A stretch of DNA of 64,000 nucleotides from Pseudomonas sp. PDNC002 (GCF_016919445.1 NZ_CP070356.1:3511502-3575501), one strand, 5' to 3'; positions 35,986 through 44,592 are shown, numbered from the stretch's first letter. A program made the numbers and translations. Notes: generated by a model from the sequence alone, not told the origin.

Positions 35986-37326
35986 ATGAGTCAGAACAAT
36001 AACAATCCCGCTCCGATGCGCCTGACCAGCTTCGTCACCACCGACCTCTGCGGCATCACCCGCGGCCGCTCGCTTCCCGAGTCGGAAGTCGCCGAGCAAC
36101 TGGCCACCGGCTGCGGCTGGGTGCCCGCCAACAGCGCGCTGACGCCGCAGGACATCATTGCCGACGACAACCCCTGGGGCAGCCATGGCGACCTGCGCCT
36201 GCTGCCCGACCCGAGCAGCCGGGTGCGCCTGGAAAACGGCCCCGATTCCCAGGCCGCGCCGCTGGATTACCTGCACGGCGACCTGGTGACCACCACCGGC
36301 GCGCCCTGGCCGGTCTGCCCTCGCACCCTGTTGCGCGAAGAAATCGCCCGTTACCGCGAGCTGGACCTGCAGGTCACCGCCGCCTTCGAACACGAATTCA
36401 ACCTGCTCGGCCTGCCCGATGAGCATGCTGCCGCCTTCTCCCTGCAGGCGCAGCGGCAGACCGGAAACTTCGGCGGTTGGCTGATGAGCGCGCTGGAGCA
36501 GATCGGCGCCGAGCCGGAAATGTTCCTGCCCGAGTACGGCCGCAACCAGTACGAAGTCACCTGCCGGCCGACCCAGGGCGTTGCTGCTGCGGACCGCGCG
36601 GTGAACGTCCGCGAAGTCACCCGTGAGATCGCCCGCCAGTTCGGCTGGCGCAGCAGCTTCACGCCGCTGCTGGCGCCCGGCGCCGTGACCAACGGCGTAC
36701 ACCTGCACCTGAGCCTGCAACGCCTGGATGGCACTCCGGTGTTCTACGACGAGGCCGCGCCGACCAACCTGTCCAAGCTCGCCGAGCACTGGGCCGCCGG
36801 CGTATTGCGCCACCTGCCGGCACTGTGCGCGTTGACCGCGCCGACGGCGGTGTCCTACCTGCGGCTGAAACCGCACCACTGGAGTGCCGCCTACGCCTGC
36901 CTCGGCCTGCGCAACCGCGAAGCGGCGCTGCGCATCTGCCCGGTGGTGGAGATCGGCGGCAAGCCCAAGGCCCGCCAGTTCAACCTGGAATTCCGCCCCA
37001 TGGACGCCACCGCCAGCCCGCACCTGGCCATGGCCGCGGTGCTGATCGCCGGGCGACTGGGCATGCAGCAGGAGCTGCCGCTGTCGGCGGTCACCGATGT
37101 CGACCCGCATAGCCTCAGCGATGCCCAGCGCGAGGAACTGGGCATCAAGTCCCTGCCCGGTTCGCTGGAGGAGGCCCAGCGCCTGCTGCTGGCCGATAGC
37201 GAACTGTGCGCCCAGCTGCCGCCGGCCCTGCTGCAGACCTACGTCGCCATGAAGCGCCAGGAACTGGCCCTGACCCGCGAACTCAGCGAAGAACAACTCT
37301 GTGAATCCTATGCAAAGTTCTACTGA
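35986..37326 (+). CDS. Glutamine synthetase family protein (gamma-glutamyl ligase type)
   Basis: A 446-residue glutamine-synthetase homologue more like PuuA/gamma-glutamylamide synthetases than housekeeping GlnA. Metal-binding acids are at E135 and E137 (FEHEFNLLG); NGVHLHLSL provides the ATP/metal His, KPHHWSAAYACLGLRNREAALRI the phosphate-binding loop, and FNLEFRPMDATASPHLAMA the substrate loop. The adenylylation tyrosine region of GlnA is not evident. It likely attaches glutamate to an amine so the product can be degraded. The next gene overlaps its 3' end by 26 bases. Confidence 0.9.
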   Translation: MSQNNNNPAPMRLTSFVTTDLCGITRGRSLPESEVAEQLATGCGWVPANSALTPQDIIADDNPWGSHGDLRLLPDPSSRVRLENGPDSQAAPLDYLHGDLVTTTGAPWPVCPRTLLREEIARYRELDLQVTAAFEHEFNLLGLPDEHAAAFSLQAQRQTGNFGGWLMSALEQIGAEPEMFLPEYGRNQYEVTCRPTQGVAAADRAVNVREVTREIARQFGWRSSFTPLLAPGAVTNGVHLHLSLQRLDGTPVFYDEAAPTNLSKLAEHWAAGVLRHLPALCALTAPTAVSYLRLKPHHWSAAYACLGLRNREAALRICPVVEIGGKPKARQFNLEFRPMDATASPHLAMAAVLIAGRLGMQQELPLSAVTDVDPHSLSDAQREELGIKSLPGSLEEAQRLLLADSELCAQLPPALLQTYVAMKRQELALTRELSEEQLCESYAKFY

Positions 37327-38053
37327 ATCCGGCCTCTACCGGCGCCCGCCGTTCGAGATCGTCAACCCGCAGGGCAAGAGCCCGGTGCTGCTGGTCTGCG
37401 AACACGCCAGCCGCTACATCCCCGAGGAGCTGGCGCAACTGGGCCTGGACGACGCGGCGGCCGCCGAGCACATCGCCTGGGACATCGGCGCGCTGGAGCT
37501 GGCCCGCGAGCTGTCGGCGCGCCTGGACGCCACGCTGCTGGTGGCCAACTACTCGCGCCTGTTGATCGACCTCAACCGGCCGCTGTCCGCTCCGGATGCG
37601 ATTCCCGAGCACAGCGAGATCTACCCGATTCCCGGCAACTGCAACCTGAGCGCAGCGGCCCGGCAGGAGAGGGTGGCGCGCCTGTTCGAGCCGTTCCACC
37701 AACAACTGACCGCGCTGCTCGACGAGCGCCTGGTCGCTGGCCGGCCGACTCGTCTGGTGGGCGTGCACAGCTTCACCCCGAGCTATCGCGGCGAGCCTCG
37801 CCCGTGGGTCGCCGGGGTGCTCTACGCCAAGGCCGAAGCCTATGCCCAGCGCATGGTGGCGGGGCTGCGGGAGAGCGGCGAAGAGATCGGCGCCAACCAG
37901 CCCTATGTGATCGATCCGTTGGAGGACATGACCGTCCCGGTACATGGCGACGAACGCGGCGTGGACGCCGTGCTGATCGAAATCCGCAATGACGGACTGC
38001 GGACCCCGCAAGGGGTGGAAGCCTGGGCTGTACGCCTGGCTCCCTGGCTCTGA
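37301..38053 (+). CDS. N-formylglutamate amidohydrolase family protein
   Basis: A 250-residue HutG/N-formylglutamate deformylase-family zinc amidohydrolase. Characteristic segments are LLVCEHASRYIPEELAQLGL, HIAWDIGALELARELS, NYSRLLIDLNRPL, GVHSFTPSY and LIEIRNDGLRTPQGVEAW. It would release formate, or another small acid, from an N-acylated amino acid. The reading frame overlaps the glutamine-synthetase-like gene by 26 bases. The final base of its stop codon is the first base of the MITE-like repeat at 38053, so that element inserted immediately at the gene end. Confidence 0.9.
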   Translation: MNPMQSSTESGLYRRPPFEIVNPQGKSPVLLVCEHASRYIPEELAQLGLDDAAAAEHIAWDIGALELARELSARLDATLLVANYSRLLIDLNRPLSAPDAIPEHSEIYPIPGNCNLSAAARQERVARLFEPFHQQLTALLDERLVAGRPTRLVGVHSFTPSYRGEPRPWVAGVLYAKAEAYAQRMVAGLRESGEEIGANQPYVIDPLEDMTVPVHGDERGVDAVLIEIRNDGLRTPQGVEAWAVRLAPWL

Positions 38054-38194
38054 GAGCCTGTTTACGACCTGCTGCGCGTCGGCCGTAGGGCGTTGAAAAG
38101 CGCCCTCAGATGCTCATTTACGGCTCGTGAACTCCGCTCTTCGGGCGCTTTTCGCCTACTACGGCTCTAGCTCGCGAGGTCGTAAGCAGGCTCT
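38053..38194. mobile_element. 142-bp MITE-like palindromic element
   Basis: The ends AGAGCCTGTTTACGACCT and AGGTCGTAAGCAGGCTCT are inverted with one mismatch, and similarity continues inward through CCGTAG and GAAAAGCGCCC / GGGCGCTTTTC. There is no coding potential. GGCTCTGAG occurs at both edges (38046-38054 and 38189-38197), so target-site duplication and terminal repeat cannot be separated by eye. It looks like a non-autonomous transposable element, placed between the amidohydrolase and permease genes. Confidence 0.75.
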
Positions 38195-38323
38195 GAGGAC
38201 CCAAGCCCGACCGGCCATTTGATGGTGAGCGTGCTGCAGCGGCCGGGCAGGTTCTGAAAACAACAACAATTCAGCGCATGAGCGCCGAACCCTTACAGCT
38301 GCCGTTCCCAGAGGAAGTGCCCC

Positions 38324-39667
38324 GTGGCTATCGAACAGTTCGGATACAAGCAACAACTCCGCCGCAGCCTGACGCTCGGCGACCTGGTGATCTACGGGAT
38401 GATCTTCATGATCCCGATCGCGCCCTTCGGCGTGTACGGCTGGGTCCACGCGGACGCCCACGGCATGGTGCCGATGGCCTACCTGGTGGGCATGGTGGCG
38501 ATGCTCTTCACCGCGCTGAGCTATGGCGCGATGTCCCGCGCGTTTCCCATCGCCGGCTCCGTGTACTCCTACGCCCAGCGCGGCATCCACCCCAACGTCG
38601 GCTTCATCGCCGGCTGGGTCCTGCTGCTGGACTACCTGCTGATCCCGCCGCTGCTCTACGTGTTCAGCGCGCTGGCGCTGAACCACCTGTTCCCGGCGAT
38701 TCCCAAGCTTGCGTTCATGCTGATCTTCCTGGTGTCCGCCACGCTCATCAACCTGCGCGGCATCACCCTGGCGGCGCGCTTCAACCTGCTGTTCCTGATC
38801 GCCGAACTGGTGGTCCTGGCGATCTTCCTGGTCGTTGGCTACCAGGCGCTGCAGGGTGGCATGGGCAATGGCCGGCTGACCCTGGAGCCGCTGCTGCAAC
38901 CGGAGCATTTCAACCTCGGCCTGGTGATGAAGGCGGTATCCATCGCGGTACTGTCGTTCCTCGGTTTCGACGCGATTTCCACCCTCGCCGAAGAGGTCAA
39001 GGGCGACCCGGCCAAGCAGATCGGCCGCGCCTCGCTGATCGCGCTGTTCGTCATGGGCGCCATCTTCATCGTGCAGACCTGGCTGGCCACCGACCTCGCT
39101 GCCGGCATGACCTTCAAGTCGGCGGACACCGCCTTCTACGAGATCGCCGAAGCAGCTGGCGGCAGCTGGCTGTCCACGCTGACCGCAGTGGCCACTGCGC
39201 TGGCCTGGGGCGTGACGGTGTCGATCACCTCTCAGGCCGCCGTCTCGCGCCTGCTGTACTCCATGGCCCGCGACGGCAAGCTGCCGCGCGTGCTGGCCAA
39301 GGTGCATCCGAAGTACCAGACCCCGCACATCAGCCTGTACCTGGTGGGCGTGCTATCGCTGGGCATCGGCATCTACTTCCTCGACTCGCCGGACGTGCTC
39401 ACCTCGCTGGTCAACTTCGGCGCGCTGACCGGTTTCTGCCTGCTGCACATCGCGGTGATCAACCACTACTTCATCCGACAGAAGAGCGGCCGGGTGCTGC
39501 GCCACCTGGTGTTCCCGCTGGTGGGCCTGGTGATCATCGCCTACGTGCTGTTCAGCATGAGCCGCGAGGCGCAGGAACTGGGCGCGGGCTGGATCGCCAT
39601 CGGCCTGGTGTACCTCGCGGTGCTCAGCCGGCGCGGCAACGGCAGCGAGCTGGCGCGGGAAATCTGA
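38324..39667 (+). CDS. APC superfamily amino-acid/amine permease
   Basis: A 447-residue twelve-helix transporter. It starts with GTG (GAGGAAG seven bases upstream) and shows LTLGDLVIYGMIFMIPIAPFGVYG as helix 1 and SFLGFDAISTLAEEVKGDPAKQIG as the conserved helix 6 region and following loop. It resembles putrescine/YeeF or amino-acid permeases. It follows the RpiR operon in the same direction but is now separated from it by the MITE-like element, so its expression may have been altered. Likely imports the nitrogen substrate of that operon. Confidence 0.92.
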   Translation: MAIEQFGYKQQLRRSLTLGDLVIYGMIFMIPIAPFGVYGWVHADAHGMVPMAYLVGMVAMLFTALSYGAMSRAFPIAGSVYSYAQRGIHPNVGFIAGWVLLLDYLLIPPLLYVFSALALNHLFPAIPKLAFMLIFLVSATLINLRGITLAARFNLLFLIAELVVLAIFLVVGYQALQGGMGNGRLTLEPLLQPEHFNLGLVMKAVSIAVLSFLGFDAISTLAEEVKGDPAKQIGRASLIALFVMGAIFIVQTWLATDLAAGMTFKSADTAFYEIAEAAGGSWLSTLTAVATALAWGVTVSITSQAAVSRLLYSMARDGKLPRVLAKVHPKYQTPHISLYLVGVLSLGIGIYFLDSPDVLTSLVNFGALTGFCLLHIAVINHYFIRQKSGRVLRHLVFPLVGLVIIAYVLFSMSREAQELGAGWIAIGLVYLAVLSRRGNGSELAREI

Positions 39668-39823
39668 CCGGGTGCGCCGTGCTGTCGCAGACGGTACGGC
39701 GCGCTTTGACAGAAGGCGGGGCGTGCCCCATAAAGATCCGGGTCGGTGGCGGGCAGTGTCCCCGCCGACTGCTTTCGCCGGGGCAGGGAAGCCGGCACGA
39801 CTGACGAATCATTGCGAAGCATC

Positions 39824-40306
39824 ATGAGCAGGAAAGATCAGGACAGCCCCTTCACCCTGGACCGCATCGACGAGGAGATCATCCGCATCCTCCGTCACCA
39901 GGGTCGCATCACCTACGGCAAACTGTCCGCCCTCGTGCACCTCACCCCGCGCCCCTGCCAGGAGCGCGTCCGCAAGCTGGAGCGACACGGCATCATCCGT
40001 GGCTACGGCGCCGTCATCGACGAGCAGAAGATTTCCGCCGGGCTCTCGCTGCTGGTACTGGTCGCACTGTCGAACCAGAGCGGCCGCAGCGCGCAGAAGG
40101 CCTTCGAGGCCCGCGTCATCGCTTGCCCGGAAGTGCTGCACTGCCAGCTGATCAGCGGGACCTTCGACTACAGCGTGCGCATGCGCTGCCGGGACATGGA
40201 GCACTACCGCGCGCTGACCGAAACCTGGCTGAACGACGAGAGCCTGCATATCGACAAGCTTGTCGCCCATCCCGAGCTGACGACCATCAAGGAATCCGCC
40301 AGCTAG
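39824..40306 (+). CDS. Lrp/AsnC family transcriptional regulator
   Basis: A 160-residue Lrp-type regulator: helix-turn-helix at about residues 12-70 (LDRIDEEIIRILRHQGRITYGKLSALVHLTPRPCQERVRKLERHGII) and a C-terminal RAM ligand domain (about 85-150). It is upstream of, and in line with, the ornithine cyclodeaminase gene, separated by 310 bases that contain three 31-bp-spaced repeats, so it is the obvious candidate regulator of that gene, with an amino acid as effector. ATG 39824 begins the conserved region; its ribosome site is weak. Confidence 0.93.
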   Translation: MSRKDQDSPFTLDRIDEEIIRILRHQGRITYGKLSALVHLTPRPCQERVRKLERHGIIRGYGAVIDEQKISAGLSLLVLVALSNQSGRSAQKAFEARVIACPEVLHCQLISGTFDYSVRMRCRDMEHYRALTETWLNDESLHIDKLVAHPELTTIKESAS

Positions 40307-40312
40307 CCCTCC

Positions 40313-40338
40313 GGCGCCCCCTCCGGCGGCGCCAGTTC
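40313..40338 (+). terminator. Possible hairpin after the Lrp-family gene
   Basis: GGCGCC and GGCGCC can pair across CCCTCCGGC just past the Lrp stop. It is GC-rich, with TTCC rather than a T-run after it. Weak evidence. Confidence 0.35.
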
Positions 40339-40386
40339 CTTAGGTTTCCCGCCTGCAATATCGGCCTGTCGAAGGCTGCTAAACGC

Positions 40387-40460
40387 ACAGCCGAATCGGC
40401 TGTCGCCGCTCGCCAATACAGCCGGATCGGCCGGCGCAGGCCCGTATAACAGCCGGGTTT
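40387..40460. promoter_or_regulatory. Three ACAGCCG repeats at exactly 31-bp spacing upstream of ocd
   Basis: Direct copies begin at 40387 (ACAGCCGAATCGGCTGT, a perfect 17-bp palindrome), 40418 (ACAGCCGGATCGGC) and 40449 (ACAGCCGGG). The 31-base period puts all three on one face of the helix, as expected for a multimeric Lrp-type protein that wraps DNA. They end about 160 bases before the cyclodeaminase start. Confidence 0.65.
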
Positions 40461-40616
40461 TCCCCTCGGCGAGTGGGAAAATCGTCTTGCCCCTCTCTGA
40501 CGTGCAGACCTGTTCCAGGGCCTCTGCAACCTTGTTGTGCCCGCTGTTCGAGACACGGCGGAGGCGGGCTGCAGTCCAATCAGAAGACGTCAATCACAAC
40601 AATCGGAGGTCCCACC

Positions 40617-41678
40617 ATGACCCGCTTCGTCGACGTCCCCACGATGTCTCAACTGGTCCAGCAGATCGGTGTCGCCCGCTTCATCGGCGAACTCGCCGAC
40701 ACCATCGCCCAGGACTTCGTGCGCTGGGAGTCCTTCGACAAATCCGCCCGCGTCGCCAACCACTCCGAGATCGGCGTCATCGAACTGATGCCGGTGTCCG
40801 ACACCGCCCGCTATGCCTTCAAGTACGTCAACGGCCACCCGCAGAACACCCAGCGCGGGCTGTTCACCGTCATGGCCTTCGGCGTGCTGGCCGATGTCGA
40901 GACGGGCTATCCGGTGCTGCTCTCCGAACTCACAGTGGCCACCGCGCTGCGCACCTGCGCTACGTCGCTGATGGCTGCCCGTGCGCTGGCGCGTCCGAAC
41001 TCGCGACGCATGGCGCTGATCGGCAACGGCGCGCAGAGCGAATTCCAGGCGCTGGCTTTCCATCACCACCTGGGCATCGAGGAAATCGCCGTCTATGACA
41101 TCGATCCGCAGGCCACTGAAAAACTGATCCGCAACCTCTCGGAATTCCCCAGCCTGAAGATCATCCGCGCCGGCTCCACTGCCGAGGCGGTACGCGGTGC
41201 CGACATCGTCACCACGGTGACGGCGGACAAAGCCTACGCAACCATCCTTACCCCGGAGATGATCGAGCCGGGCATGCACATCAACGGCGTGGGCGGCGAC
41301 TGCCCGGGCAAGACCGAGCTGCACGCCGACGTCCTGCGCGCTGGCAAGGTGTTCGTCGAGTACGAGCCGCAATCGCGCGTCGAGGGCGAGATCCAGCAGA
41401 TGCCGGCGGACTTCCCGGTAACCGATCTGTGGCGGGTGCTGGCCGGCCAGGTCGGCGGGCGTGACAATGCCGAGCAGGTGACCATCTTCGACTCGGTGGG
41501 CTTCGCTCTCGAAGACTACTCGGCACTGCGCTACGTGAACGAACAGGCCAGCCGCCTGGACCTCGGCGAGCGCATCGACCTGGTGCCGTGGAGCGAGGAC
41601 GAGGACAACGATCCCAAGGACCTGTTCCGCTACACCCGCTCCGGCAAGGCGCGCAAAGGGCTGCGCCGCATCGCCTGA
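40617..41678 (+). CDS. ocd: Ornithine cyclodeaminase family protein
   Basis: A 353-residue mu-crystallin/ornithine-cyclodeaminase-family enzyme that converts L-ornithine to L-proline and ammonia with a bound NAD+. Visible features are RHPQNT-like substrate region NGHPQNTQRG, the Rossmann motif ALIGNGAQSEFQALAFH, DIVTTVTADK and INGVGGDCPGKTEL, where the Asp is the catalytic residue. CGGAGGT lies eight bases before ATG 40617; the frame is open upstream but lacks homology. The length and the GGDCPGKTEL motif match true cyclodeaminases of pseudomonads. Likely regulated by the upstream Lrp-type protein. Confidence 0.93.
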   Translation: MTRFVDVPTMSQLVQQIGVARFIGELADTIAQDFVRWESFDKSARVANHSEIGVIELMPVSDTARYAFKYVNGHPQNTQRGLFTVMAFGVLADVETGYPVLLSELTVATALRTCATSLMAARALARPNSRRMALIGNGAQSEFQALAFHHHLGIEEIAVYDIDPQATEKLIRNLSEFPSLKIIRAGSTAEAVRGADIVTTVTADKAYATILTPEMIEPGMHINGVGGDCPGKTELHADVLRAGKVFVEYEPQSRVEGEIQQMPADFPVTDLWRVLAGQVGGRDNAEQVTIFDSVGFALEDYSALRYVNEQASRLDLGERIDLVPWSEDEDNDPKDLFRYTRSGKARKGLRRIA

Positions 41679-41681
41679 CGC

Positions 41682-42620
41682 TCAGCGCGCCTCTTCGGGA
41701 ATCGCCAGCGGCGGCCGGCTGAGGTCGCTGGCGCTCTGCGTGGTGGCGGCGACACGGGCCTTGAGCCATTGGCTGAAGGCCTTGACCACCGGGCGCTCGG
41801 CCTTCACCGGGTCGGTCACCAGGAAATAGCCCCGGCTGGACTGGATGGTGATGTCGAACGGGCGCACCAGCAGGCCACGCGCCAGGGCGTCGCCACTGAG
41901 CAGGTTGTCGCCGATGGCCACGCCCTGGTCGGCAATGCAGGCGGCGATGGTGCAGGGCGCGTCGGCGAACAGCACGCCGGAGCGGTGGTCGATGGCGCTC
42001 GCGCCCACGGCGCCCAGCCACAGGCGCCAATCAGCGAAATCGTTCATGTGCAGCAGCGTGTAGTGGGCCAGGTCCGCCGGCTGCGTGAGGCCGCCGCGCG
42101 AGTGGATCAGGCGCGGGCTGCACACCGGGAAGAAGTGCAGGGCGACCAGTTGCTCCACCGTCTGGTTCGGCCAGTCGCCGCTGCCATAGGCGATGAACAG
42201 GTCGGCATCGCTGGCGCTGGTGTCCTGCGGCACGCGCGGCGTCACGACGTGCAATTGCACCTGCGGGTACTGCGCGAGGAAATCCCCCAGGTGCTGGCAC
42301 AGCCAGTAGGTGGCGAAACCGGGGTTGCAACTCACGCACAGCGGCCCGCTGACCTGCTGCTCGTCGAAGCTGCTGCCGGCCAGTTGCACCTCCGCGAGGA
42401 TGCGCTGCACGTCGCGCGCATACCTCTCGCCCCGATAGGTCAGGCGGATGCCGCGCCCGGTGCGTTCGGTCAGGGCGAAGCCCAGGCGTTCCTCCAGCGT
42501 GGCGATGCGGTGGCTGACCGCGCTGCGGGTGAGGTTCAGCTCCTCGGCGGCGGCGGACACGCTGCCCAGCCGGGCCACGGCATCCAGCGCCCGAAGGGCG
42601 GTCATCGAAGGAAAGTGCAT
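41682..42620 (-). CDS. LysR family transcriptional regulator (GcvA-like)
   Basis: A 312-residue LysR regulator with N-terminal MTALRALDAVARLGSVSAAAEELNLTRSAVSHRIATLEERLGF and an effector domain of the GcvA type. It is convergent with ocd (three-base gap) and divergent from the AbgB-like amidohydrolase gene. The 144-base divergent region holds three TTGGTGAA boxes, so it most likely controls the amidohydrolase and itself. Confidence 0.92.
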   Translation of the reverse strand: MHFPSMTALRALDAVARLGSVSAAAEELNLTRSAVSHRIATLEERLGFALTERTGRGIRLTYRGERYARDVQRILAEVQLAGSSFDEQQVSGPLCVSCNPGFATYWLCQHLGDFLAQYPQVQLHVVTPRVPQDTSASDADLFIAYGSGDWPNQTVEQLVALHFFPVCSPRLIHSRGGLTQPADLAHYTLLHMNDFADWRLWLGAVGASAIDHRSGVLFADAPCTIAACIADQGVAIGDNLLSGDALARGLLVRPFDITIQSSRGYFLVTDPVKAERPVVKAFSQWLKARVAATTQSASDLSRPPLAIPEEAR

Positions 42621-42637
42621 GGGCGGTCCAACTCTCG

Positions 42638-42718
42638 ATTGGTGAAACTCTATTGGTGAAACTATCCCGACATGGGGTGGCGAAATCCTGAGCTTGTTGC
42701 AAATTTCGCTTCACCAAT
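42638..42718. promoter_or_regulatory. Three ATTGGTGAA boxes in the LysR/amidohydrolase divergent region
   Basis: ATTGGTGAAACT occurs at 42638-42649 and again at 42652-42663 (14-base period), and the inverse TTCACCAAT lies at 42710-42718. The first pair lies against the LysR start and the inverted copy just upstream of the amidohydrolase gene. This fits LysR-type activation and autorepression sites. Confidence 0.6.
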
Positions 42719-42764
42719 ACTAGGCCACACGACAACAACAACAGGCAACGATGAGGAAGCCGCC

Positions 42765-44348
42765 ATGTCGAAATTCAAGGCCTACGTCCAGCAGTGGATC
42801 GACGAGCACCGCCAGCAATTGTCCGACTGGCACCAGGTGATCTGGCATTTCGCCGAGCCGGCCTTCCGCGAGTACAAGTCCTGTGCCTGGTACGTGGAAT
42901 TGCTGCGCCGCGAAGGCTTCACGGTGGAAGAGGGCAGTGGCGGCATGCCCACCGCCTTCGTCGCCACCTTCAGCAACGGCGAAGGGCCGATCCTCGCCAC
43001 CTATGCCGAATACGACGCGGTGCCCGGCAACTGCCAGGCAGCGGCGACCAAGCCGATGCCGCGCGAGGGCCTGTCGAAGTACGCGCCGGGCCATACCGAC
43101 CCGCACTCCGCGCTGGGCATCAGCGCCCTGGGCGGCGTGCTCGCGGCCAAGGCGGCGATGCTGGAATTCGGCATCCAGGGCACCATCAGGTTCTTCGGCG
43201 AGCCGGCGGAAAAGCTGCGCGCTTCCAAGCCGGTGCACGCCGCCAAGGGCTACTACGACGACCTCGACGCCGCCGTCAGCTTCCACCCCACCTACATGCT
43301 GCCGCTGAACAACACCACCACCTGGGACACGCACTGCGGCATCGCCTACTCGTACATCTACACCTTCACCTGCGAAGACCCGCAGAACTGGATCGCCGCC
43401 GACCGCTACAGCCCGATCCCGCAGAACCACCTCGCGGCCCGCGCGCCGGGCGCCAACGATGCGCTGGTGCACTTCTACACGCTGAACGAAAGCCTGCGCC
43501 GCTCGACACTGCCGTTCACCGGGCTATGGAGCTTCAACGAGGCCATCCTCACCGCCGGCCAGGCCACCGCCGACAACCTGCCGCCGCACATCTCGCAGAT
43601 CCAGTACCTGCTGCGCTGCGACTCCATCGAACAGGCCGAGACCATCTCCACGGTGATGGACAACAACGCCGCCGCCGCGGCCATGGCCACCGGCTGCCAG
43701 TGGAAGAAGACCTGGGTCTGCAAATCCCGTGGCGGGCTGGCCAACCACGCGCTGGCGCAGGCCTGCTACGACAACCTCGCCGCCATCGGCGCGCCGACCT
43801 GGGGCGAAAAGGCCATCGCCGTGGCGCGGGAAATCCACGCGAACCTCGGCCTCGATCCCATGGACGAACCCTTCCTGCCCGCTACCCAGGCGCTGATCGA
43901 GCCGCAGGAATGCGAGCGGCAGATGCGCCTGCAGATGCCGGCGTGGCAGAAGTACCTGACTTCCGACGATTACCCCGAGTACACCTGGCACTGCCCGACT
44001 GTGCGCCTCTACGTGGCCCGACCGATGCTCAGCGCGCCGGCGGGCTTCACCTATCCGGACTGGGTATCCAACGCCCTGGGCGGCATCCGCGAGACCATCG
44101 ACCCGATGATCGACGTGGCGTCGAAAACTATCGGCAGCACGCTGATCGAGCTGTTCACCGATGCCGATCTGCTGGCCGAGGCGACCCGCGAGTTCAACCA
44201 GCGTACCGGCGGCGGCATCGGTGGCGAGCAGTGGCAAGCGCCGTTGCTGCCGAGCGACTTCAAGGTCCCGCACCGCTTCCGCTGGCCGGAGTACATCCGC
44301 ACGGTGCGCGGAGAGGAGTGGTGGATTCCGGCGCGGGACGACGAGTGA
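42765..44348 (+). CDS. M20-family amidohydrolase, AbgB-like
   Basis: A 527-residue zinc amidohydrolase related to AbgB (p-aminobenzoyl-glutamate hydrolase subunit B) and other M20D peptidases. Metal-binding and catalytic segments are YAEYDAVPG, GHTDPHSALGISALGG, RFFGEPAEKLRASKPVHAAKGYYDD and FHPTYMLP. It is longer than most M20 enzymes through insertions in the C-terminal half. GAGGAAG precedes ATG 42765. No AbgA partner or AbgT transporter gene adjoins, so it may act alone on an N-acyl or aromatic amide. Divergent LysR gene probably regulates it. Confidence 0.9.
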   Translation: MSKFKAYVQQWIDEHRQQLSDWHQVIWHFAEPAFREYKSCAWYVELLRREGFTVEEGSGGMPTAFVATFSNGEGPILATYAEYDAVPGNCQAAATKPMPREGLSKYAPGHTDPHSALGISALGGVLAAKAAMLEFGIQGTIRFFGEPAEKLRASKPVHAAKGYYDDLDAAVSFHPTYMLPLNNTTTWDTHCGIAYSYIYTFTCEDPQNWIAADRYSPIPQNHLAARAPGANDALVHFYTLNESLRRSTLPFTGLWSFNEAILTAGQATADNLPPHISQIQYLLRCDSIEQAETISTVMDNNAAAAAMATGCQWKKTWVCKSRGGLANHALAQACYDNLAAIGAPTWGEKAIAVAREIHANLGLDPMDEPFLPATQALIEPQECERQMRLQMPAWQKYLTSDDYPEYTWHCPTVRLYVARPMLSAPAGFTYPDWVSNALGGIRETIDPMIDVASKTIGSTLIELFTDADLLAEATREFNQRTGGGIGGEQWQAPLLPSDFKVPHRFRWPEYIRTVRGEEWWIPARDDE

Positions 44349-44423
44349 TCTATTGCTCCCTGTGCTTCGGTCGCGGCCGTGGAGCAACTGCCTTGTCCCG
44401 GCCAAGTCCGTGCCAGGGGCCTT

Positions 44424-44538
44424 TCCCTCACCCCAGCCCTCTCCCAGTGGGAGAGGGGGAAGACCGTGCCAGTTGACGCCACGTTTCACCCTGCACCGAA
44501 CGGTTCCCTCTCCCTCTGGGAGAGGGTTAGGGTGAGGG
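44424..44538. repeat. REP-like pair
   Basis: CCCTCACCCCAGCCCTCTCCC with AGTGGGAGAGGGGG on the left and TTCCCTCTCCCTCTGGGAGA plus GGGTTAGGGTGAGGG on the right form facing hairpins. It is the same element as at 1645 and 3267. It fills most of the gap between the amidohydrolase and the 71-residue gene. Confidence 0.75.
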
Positions 44539-44592
44539 CTGGACCGAGCGCGAAACAAAGGGACAGGAGCGGATCACGTTCGCGAACTGTGC

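Noticed and set aside
44349..44592. Possible small gene before the 71-residue protein.
   Set aside because: The sequence is almost entirely the REP-like pair; no frame has a plausible start and coding pattern.
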